From positions 1 to 10,603 of the forward strand of contig JAEXBL010000416.1 in the NCBI GenBank assembly GCA_023394015.1: a stretch of DNA of 10,603 nucleotides. Reading direction: 5' to 3'. Made by a program: the position numbers and the translations under genes. The notes beneath the pieces are model-generated. The model saw nothing but the letters and a program-made list of their open reading frames with translations, made no database searches and was not told where the DNA came from. This document shows, piece by piece, positions 5,796 to 10,603 of the stretch (position 1 is its first letter; each line of letters opens with the position of its first letter). Source of the DNA: Pseudomonadota bacterium. Lineage in GTDB: Bacteria > Pseudomonadota > Gammaproteobacteria > Burkholderiales > Burkholderiaceae_C.

Positions 5796-8700
5796 ATGGG
5801 GCATGTGAAATGCGACGCCGCCGGCAACGGCATGAGGTTCATTGGTCAAAAAATGCCGGGACGGTGGGCGCGCGCGGCGGCCCGGGCTGCGGTGGCGGCT
5901 GCGCTGGCGCTGCCAGTGCTGGCTCAGGCTCAGGCCCAAGCCGATCTGGTGGCCAACAACGCCGGACCCACCGTGTCGGCAGCAGGTGCTGCGTTCACTT
6001 ACACGGTGACCTTGACCAACAACGGGCCATGGGCAGCCGATGGCGCCACGTTCACCACCACCATGCCGCAGAACGCGACCAATGTGGGCGCTGTCTGCAC
6101 CTCGGCCACGTCGGGCGCTGACTGTCCTGCAGTATTCACGGTCAGCAACACGGTGGTCAATGGGGCTATTCCCCGCTTCCCCGACCAAGGCGAGGTGGTA
6201 ATCACCATCACTGGCAACTATGGCGTGCCCAGCCCCACTTCGGTGACCAGCACCGTGACCATCACGCCACCGCCCGGGGTGGGCGAAACCGAGCCCGCCA
6301 CCAACAGCAGCACCGTCAACACCAACCTGATCACCGACGCCAAGCTGCGGGTGAGCAAGACCCACTCGGGTGGGCCCACCGAGGTGATCTACACCATCAC
6401 GCTGGTGAACGATGGTAACGCCGCGGCCGATGGCGCCCGGTTCCGAGACTATCTGAATTCTTCGTCGAGCCCCACGTCCGCAGCCAGCCACGCCACCGTG
6501 AACGCCAGCTTCGTGGCTTGCCGTGCCGATGGCGGAGCGCAGTGCCCCGCCAATGATCGGTTCGGTAGCTTCAGCGGCATCAAGGGCCCCACCAACCGAA
6601 CCCTGTTCGATACGATGGTCCCCAAGCTGCCGGCGGGCGGCAGCCTGACCGTGGTGTACCGCGCCACCATCACGCCTGATACTGAAACTTGCGGCTTGTC
6701 GACAGCCAGCCTGTACAACTACGCCACCATCACGCCACCTTCCGGCATCACCAACCAGTTTGGCACGCCGACAATCTATGACCACCTTTCCGTGCAGGGC
6801 ACTGCCAACTGCCCGAACCGACCTGCTTGGCCCTACAGCCTGACCAAGACGCAGCACTATGCAGGCGGCTCGTTCGCTTACGGGGAGCCCATTACCTACA
6901 CCATTAGCGTGACCAACAACAGCAGCGAGTCTGCGGATGGCGCGCAGTTGCGAGATTGGGTAGCGACACCATCTTCTAGCTCTCATGCAGCTTATCACGC
7001 TGGTCTGGAGGGCCATCTGGTTTCGTGCGAGGCCGTGAGCGGCGCCGAGTGTCCGGAGGACACTGCCTTTCGTAGCGTGACCGCCGAGAAAATCTACAAC
7101 CGAAGAGATCTGTTCAGCAATGTGGCTATTCCGGTGTTTCCGCCGGGCGGCCAGCTCACTATCAAGTACGCGGTGACCTTGACCAAAACCGATCAGTGCG
7201 GCTTGGCCGAGGGATACTTCGATAACAACGCCAGCGTTTCGCCGCCCCCCGACTATGCTGGCACCTACATCGGGGTGGAGGTTGAAAAGGTCAGGACCAC
7301 CCCCTTGCCTGCCACGCCTCCATGTCCGCGCGCCAACATCGAACTGACCAAGACGCAGTCCGTACCTGCAGCCAAGCCTGGTGTACCGTTTGAGTACGAA
7401 ATCAACGTGATCAACAAGGGTCCGGAGAGCGCCGATGGCGCTTCTTGGGTTGACTACGTTCATGCGACTTCGGGAGGCACTTTTCTTGCCGACATGTATG
7501 GCAAGTTCGAGTACATCGCTTGCGAGGCATTCAACGATGCTGCGTGCCCGGCACGCGACCGCTTCCGTGAATACTTGACGCCGACGCGACTCAATGCCAA
7601 CACGCACTTGGTCTCCAGTGGCACTACCATTCCCAGGCTGCCGGTGGGGGGCCACATCCGCCTACGTTATCGCGTGACGCTGGAGCCGTTAAAGGCCCGC
7701 AGTTGCCGCTCTCAAACCGCGATAATGCGAAATTACACCGCCGTACATCCAGCTTGGCCAAAAGTGGGTGGTAGATCGGCGCAGGTGGATATGTCACTAA
7801 CCTGTGCTGATATCGGCGTGAGCAAGAATGTCGAGCCGATCCAGCTCAAGGCCGGCGAGGACGTGACCTATACCGTAATGGTGAGTAACTCGGGCCTGGG
7901 CCCGGCATCGGGCGTGGGGTTTTCCGACCCACTGCCCAGCTTTTTCGAGTTCAAAGGAGCCAGCTGCGCGACGGTGGAGGAGTCGGTGCCCGAAAACCAT
8001 CCGCGTACCGAATGTGGAGATACGGTGGATTACGACCCCGCTACCCACACGCTTACCAGCACCATCAAGGCCATCGGCCAACTGGGTGCGGTGCAGTTCA
8101 TTATCAAAGGCAAGGCGGGGAGTCTGCCGGGTACCTACACTAACGAGGCTACCGCCATGCTGCCGGCAGGGCTGTTCGACCCCATCATGACGTCGAACAT
8201 CACCGACGTGAACGTGCAGATTGCCAACACCCGGTCGCCCATTACCGTGACCAAGCGGGTGGCGGGCCTGCCGGCCAGCGGCGCGCCAGCGGACATGCAA
8301 TTCACCGGCACTGTGACCTGTGGCGTGCAACCTGTGCAGAACTGGTCGATCACCGTGCCCGCGGGTGCCGTGAGCGGCAGCAGCGCGCCACTCACGTTCT
8401 ATGACACCGAGGTTTGCACCGTGGGCGAGGACACGCCGCCGGCGCCGCCGCCAGGCTATGCATGGGATGGCGCGCCCAGCATCGGTAACTCGACCGACCC
8501 GCTTGGTCCCAGCACCGCCCGGGAAGTGACGGTGGTCAACACGCTGAAGCGCCTGAGCGCAGGGGTGGAGCTGAGCAAGCGTTTCAGTGGCCCGGCCGAG
8601 GCGATCGAGAAAGTGGACGGCACGTTCAGCTTCGAGCTGGACTGCGGCGCGGATGGCCAGTACCAGCAGGACGTGGTCGTGGTTGGTGGTGCTGCTGCCA

Positions 8701-8999
8701 GCGTCACCCTCAGCGACCTGCCTGCGGGCGCCAGCTGCCGCGTCAGGGAGACGGCCACCCCGGCGGCGCCGGCGGGCTATGAATGGGGCACGCCCGAATA
8801 CAGCGCCGACCCGGTGATCATCCCGGTGGAAGCGGGCGGCACGGTCGATCTGGAGGTGACCAACCCGCTGAAGAGCAGCGCCGTGCCGCCACCGACCCCG
8901 GTGCCGACGCTGGGCCTGCCGCTGCTGGCGGCGCTGGCCGGCCTGCTGGGTGGCCTGGGGGCCTTTTACCGGCGTCGTCAGTCGGCCAGCGCCGGATAG
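5796..8999 (+). CDS. Large exported DUF11/DUF5979 repeat protein with VPTL-type C-terminal anchor
   Basis: The 1067-residue protein is probably displayed on the cell surface; its molecular role is unknown. Residues 1-49 hold a long n-region, a hydrophobic stretch (AAVAAALALPVLA) and an AQAQAQA cleavage region. DUF11-like beta domains follow at about 50-178, 184-339, 347-510, 514-670 and 672-810, with typical YTxTLxNxGxxxADGA motifs (TVTLTNNGPWAADGA; INVINKGPESADGAS). Domains two to four share four cysteines each. Two DUF5979-like domains lie at about 815-915 and 922-1023 (TVTKRVAG, GTVTCG; LSKRFSG, LPAGASCRVRETA). The end (PVPTLGLPLLAALAGLLGG, then RRRQ) is an IPTL-CTERM-like sorting tail without the usual trp-gly. 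A start at 5853 would remove 19 residues. Central codons are more A/T-ending than in neighbouring genes. The gene diverges from the pilus operon and overlaps the next, convergent gene by 22 bp. Confidence 0.85.
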   Translation: MGHVKCDAAGNGMRFIGQKMPGRWARAAARAAVAAALALPVLAQAQAQADLVANNAGPTVSAAGAAFTYTVTLTNNGPWAADGATFTTTMPQNATNVGAVCTSATSGADCPAVFTVSNTVVNGAIPRFPDQGEVVITITGNYGVPSPTSVTSTVTITPPPGVGETEPATNSSTVNTNLITDAKLRVSKTHSGGPTEVIYTITLVNDGNAAADGARFRDYLNSSSSPTSAASHATVNASFVACRADGGAQCPANDRFGSFSGIKGPTNRTLFDTMVPKLPAGGSLTVVYRATITPDTETCGLSTASLYNYATITPPSGITNQFGTPTIYDHLSVQGTANCPNRPAWPYSLTKTQHYAGGSFAYGEPITYTISVTNNSSESADGAQLRDWVATPSSSSHAAYHAGLEGHLVSCEAVSGAECPEDTAFRSVTAEKIYNRRDLFSNVAIPVFPPGGQLTIKYAVTLTKTDQCGLAEGYFDNNASVSPPPDYAGTYIGVEVEKVRTTPLPATPPCPRANIELTKTQSVPAAKPGVPFEYEINVINKGPESADGASWVDYVHATSGGTFLADMYGKFEYIACEAFNDAACPARDRFREYLTPTRLNANTHLVSSGTTIPRLPVGGHIRLRYRVTLEPLKARSCRSQTAIMRNYTAVHPAWPKVGGRSAQVDMSLTCADIGVSKNVEPIQLKAGEDVTYTVMVSNSGLGPASGVGFSDPLPSFFEFKGASCATVEESVPENHPRTECGDTVDYDPATHTLTSTIKAIGQLGAVQFIIKGKAGSLPGTYTNEATAMLPAGLFDPIMTSNITDVNVQIANTRSPITVTKRVAGLPASGAPADMQFTGTVTCGVQPVQNWSITVPAGAVSGSSAPLTFYDTEVCTVGEDTPPAPPPGYAWDGAPSIGNSTDPLGPSTAREVTVVNTLKRLSAGVELSKRFSGPAEAIEKVDGTFSFELDCGADGQYQQDVVVVGGAAASVTLSDLPAGASCRVRETATPAAPAGYEWGTPEYSADPVIIPVEAGGTVDLEVTNPLKSSAVPPPTPVPTLGLPLLAALAGLLGGLGAFYRRRQSASAG
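6345..7805 (+). repeat. Three tandem Cys-framed DUF11-type protein repeats
   Basis: Each repeat of about 155-165 residues begins with a strand such as LRVSKTH, YSLTKTQ or IELTKTQ. It continues with an ADGA-x5-DY or DW motif and then C-x7-C followed closely by a D-x-x-F-R-like segment (Cys242/250, 411/419, 576/584). A third cysteine follows at 299, 468 and 637 and a fourth at 339, 510 and 670. The second-to-third cysteine gaps are 49, 49 and 53 residues. Between them lie a P-x-LPxGG or FPPGG turn and a Y-x-x-T-L strand. The order and spacing are conserved while the sequences have diverged, which points to old duplication with disulfides kept. Confidence 0.75.
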
Positions 9000-10108
9000 T
9001 CTGTGTAGCCCCGGGCACCACCGCCGTACAGGGTGGCCTTGTCCAGCCCCTGGTAAGGGCCGCCACGGCGCAGGCGCTCGGTCAGGTCGGGCATGCTGAT
9101 GAAGGCCTTGCCGAAGGCGACCAGGTCGGCGCGGCCGCTGGTGATGGCGTCCTGGGCGAGCAGCGGGTCGTAGCCGTTGTTGACCATCCAGGCGCCGCGG
9201 CCGCCAGCATGGCGGTAGGCGGCTTTGAGCGCAGCGTAGTCGAAGGGGCGGTCGGGCAACTCGCGCTGGCCGCCGGTGGCGCCTTCGATGACGTGCACGT
9301 AGGCCAGGCCCAGCGGCGCCAGCTGCCGGATCAGGTGATCGAACAGCGGCTGTGGGTCGGCATCGACGATGTCGTTGGCCGGGGTGACGGGTGACAGGCG
9401 GATGCCGACGCGGTCGTGGCCGGCGGCGTCGGTCACGGCGCGGGTCGCTTCCCACATCAGGCGCGCGCGGTTGGCGATGCTGCCGCCGTAGTCGTCGTTG
9501 CGCTGGTTGGCGCCGGTCTTGAGGAACTGGTCCAGCAGGTAGCCGTTGGCGCCGTGGATTTCGACGCCGTCGAAGCCGGCCGACTGCACGGCGTTGCGCG
9601 CGGCCACGGCGTAGTCGTGCACGATGGCCGGGATCTCGTGCCGGTGCAGGGCGCGCGGCATGCTGGTGGGGGTGAAGTGGCCCTGGCCCTGCTCGTCGAA
9701 GACATAGGTCTTGGTGTTGGCGCGGATGGCCGAGGGCGCCACGGGGTCGGCGTTGCCGGGCTGCAGCACGTGGTGCGAGACGCGGCCGACGTGCCAGAGC
9801 TGGCACACGATCTTGCCGCCGGCGGCGTGCACGGCCTTGGTGACTTGCTTCCAGCCGTCGAGTTGCTCGGTGCCGTACAGGCCGGGCACGTCGGCGTAGC
9901 CCTGGGCCTGCGGGCTGATGGCGGTGGCTTCGCTGACGATCAGGCCGGCGCCGCGCTCGGGGTCGGCGCGCTGGGCGTAGTACTCGGCCATCAGCGCGGT
10001 GGGAATGGCGCCGGGCGCGCGGTTGCGCGTGAGCGGGGCCATGACGACGCGGTTGGCGATGTCGATGGCGCCGACGCGGGTGGGGGAGAACAGATCAGAA
10101 GCGGGCAT
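8978..10108 (-). CDS. nemA: Old yellow enzyme family flavin reductase (NemA-like alkene reductase)
   Basis: The 376-residue cytoplasmic FMN enzyme should use NAD(P)H to reduce activated C=C bonds, N-ethylmaleimide-like electrophiles or nitro compounds. It has the family TIM-barrel length and motifs: VVMAPLTRNRA at 21-31 with Thr27 near the flavin, KIVCQLWHVGRVS at 99-111, and EIHGANGYLLDQFL at 183-196 with substrate-binding His185 and Asn188 and proton donor Tyr190. NDDYGGSIANRARL follows at 204-217, GIRLSP at 235-240, and AFGKAFISMPDL at 331-342 in the phosphate-binding part. The H-x-x-N form resembles OYE1 more than the H-x-x-H of E. coli NemA. AAGGA (10115-10119) precedes the ATG by 6 bp. 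It is divergent from an MFS gene, and its stop lies inside the end of the convergent DUF11 gene. The physiological substrate is unknown. Confidence 0.94.
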   Translation of the reverse strand: MPASDLFSPTRVGAIDIANRVVMAPLTRNRAPGAIPTALMAEYYAQRADPERGAGLIVSEATAISPQAQGYADVPGLYGTEQLDGWKQVTKAVHAAGGKIVCQLWHVGRVSHHVLQPGNADPVAPSAIRANTKTYVFDEQGQGHFTPTSMPRALHRHEIPAIVHDYAVAARNAVQSAGFDGVEIHGANGYLLDQFLKTGANQRNDDYGGSIANRARLMWEATRAVTDAAGHDRVGIRLSPVTPANDIVDADPQPLFDHLIRQLAPLGLAYVHVIEGATGGQRELPDRPFDYAALKAAYRHAGGRGAWMVNNGYDPLLAQDAITSGRADLVAFGKAFISMPDLTERLRRGGPYQGLDKATLYGGGARGYTDYPALAD

Positions 10109-10139
10109 GGTTGGTCCTTGCAGTGATGGCCGCGATTTT

Positions 10140-10177
10140 GCGACAGCCGCCGCCGCGCCGAAGGACGCGGCTGTTGC
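10140..10177. promoter_or_regulatory. Inverted repeat in the reductase/transporter divergent gap, candidate operator
   Basis: GCGACAGCCGC (10140-10150) and GCGGCTGTTGC (10167-10177) are inverted copies matching at 10 of 11 positions with a 16-bp spacer. They lie centrally in the 113-bp gap between two divergent starts. A CAAAAT that could serve as -10 for the reductase sits next to the left arm on the minus strand (10135-10140). There is no T run after either arm, so a terminator is unlikely. A shared regulator of both genes is the simplest reading, but the regulator is not in the window. Confidence 0.45.
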
Positions 10178-10221
10178 GCGCGCGACCGCCGCGTGAACGT
10201 CTTCTCAACCACAATGCGCCC

Positions 10222-10603
10222 ATGGCCACGCCCGAAACGCCCCGCCTGCGCCCGCTGGTGCTGATCGCCCTGGCGCTGTCGCTGGGCGCGGCGGTGTCGC
10301 TGGGCATCACGCGCTTTGCCTACGGGCTGCTGCTGCCGGTGATGCGAGATGACCTGGGCTGGAGCTATACCCTGGCCGGGGCCATGAACACCGCCAACGC
10401 CGCCGGCTACCTGCTGGGCGCGCTGGCCACGCCGCGGCTGATGCGGCGCTTTGGCGCTGCCGCCGTGCTGCTGGCCGGGGCGCTGCTGGCCAGCGTGTTC
10501 ATGGCGGCGTCGGGTTTCTTCACCGCCGCCGGGCCGCTGCTGCTGCAGCGCCTGCTGGCGGGCGTGGCCAGCGCCTTCGTGTTCGTGGCCGGCGGGCTGC
10601 TGG
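10222..10603 (+). CDS. YbfB/YjiJ-family MFS transporter (N-terminal part, runs off the window)
   Basis: The first 127 codons of a membrane transporter are present. After the short cytoplasmic start MATPETPRLRP comes a helix (LVLIALALSLGAAVSLGI) followed by TRFAYGLLLPVMRDDLGWSY, the typical first loop of YbfB/YjiJ-type MFS proteins. A second helix follows (AGAMNTANAAGYLLGALA), then the basic loop TPRLMRRFG, and two more hydrophobic segments before the edge. The substrate is not known for this family. The start at 10222 has no obvious Shine-Dalgarno; an ATG at 10214 is out of frame. The gene diverges from the flavin reductase, with which it may share control and perhaps a role in handling toxic small molecules (inference only). 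Confidence 0.85.
   Translation, partial: MATPETPRLRPLVLIALALSLGAAVSLGITRFAYGLLLPVMRDDLGWSYTLAGAMNTANAAGYLLGALATPRLMRRFGAAAVLLAGALLASVFMAASGFFTAAGPLLLQRLLAGVASAFVFVAGGLL

Noticed and set aside
5620..5808. 62-residue plus-strand frame ending just inside the DUF11 gene start
   Set aside because: It could be an upstream leader frame coupled to the DUF11 gene, but it lacks a good ribosome site and spans the small hairpins; there is no evidence beyond an open frame.
5400..7655. 751-codon minus-strand open frame opposite the DUF11 gene
   Set aside because: The composition is biased and no domain is recognisable; the opposite strand carries DUF11 repeats with conserved cysteines and a ribosome site.
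7797..9806. 669-codon minus-strand open frame spanning the DUF11 and reductase genes
   Set aside because: It covers the reductase in the wrong frame and is antisense to the DUF11 gene; no plausible start or domain.
1..10603. CRISPR array, tRNA, rRNA or insertion sequence
   Set aside because: No regularly spaced identical repeats, no cloverleaf-like segment and no transposase-like coding or terminal inverted repeats with target duplication were seen while reading both strands.

Overview
The window is GC-rich proteobacterial DNA. Strongly G/C-ending codons, a Csu-type (archaic) chaperone-usher pilus, an old-yellow-enzyme reductase, a YbfB/YjiJ-type MFS transporter and a DUF11 surface protein with a VPTL-type C-terminal anchor suggest a betaproteobacterium, probably Burkholderiales (Comamonadaceae-like). 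That placement is an inference from gene types and composition; there is no rRNA or other marker to confirm it.

Layout. Bases 1-68 are the last codons of an unidentified plus-strand gene. Bases 77-5176 hold a compact minus-strand pilus operon, transcribed right to left: a major spore-coat-U (SCPU) pilin (4631-5176), a very small divergent SCPU subunit (4218-4595), a periplasmic chaperone (3461-4195), an outer-membrane usher (1087-3507) and a two-domain tip subunit (77-1090). The chaperone and usher genes overlap by 47 bp and the usher and tip genes by 4 bp, so the last three are probably translationally coupled. A good sigma70-like promoter (TTGTGA-17-TATATT) lies at 5277-5305, with a small palindrome over the expected start of the transcript.

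Bases 5177-5795 are a gene-poor, relatively AT-rich divergent region carrying several small palindromes. To its right a plus-strand gene (5796-8999) encodes a 1067-residue exported repeat protein. It has five DUF11-like beta domains, three of which share an unusual four-cysteine layout, then two DUF5979-like domains and a C-terminal VPTL + hydrophobic segment + RRR tail. Its middle uses many more A/T-ending codons than the pilus genes. Its 3' end overlaps by 22 bp the convergent 3' end of a NemA-like flavin reductase (8978-10108, minus strand). After a 113-bp divergent gap with an 11-bp-arm inverted repeat, a YbfB/YjiJ-type MFS transporter starts at 10222 and runs off the window.

Working together: the left two thirds form a cell-surface module. 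Pilin subunits are exported by Sec, folded by the chaperone, and assembled through the usher into a thin adhesive fibre with the two-domain protein at its tip. The divergent DUF11 protein would be a second large surface-exposed protein. Whether it is co-regulated with the pilus is open, but the shared intergenic region makes it plausible. The reductase and transporter look like an unrelated stress or xenobiotic pair. No RNA gene, CRISPR array or insertion sequence was seen. The best candidate for something undescribed is the Cys-framed DUF11 protein divergent from the Csu-type operon with its atypical small subunit.
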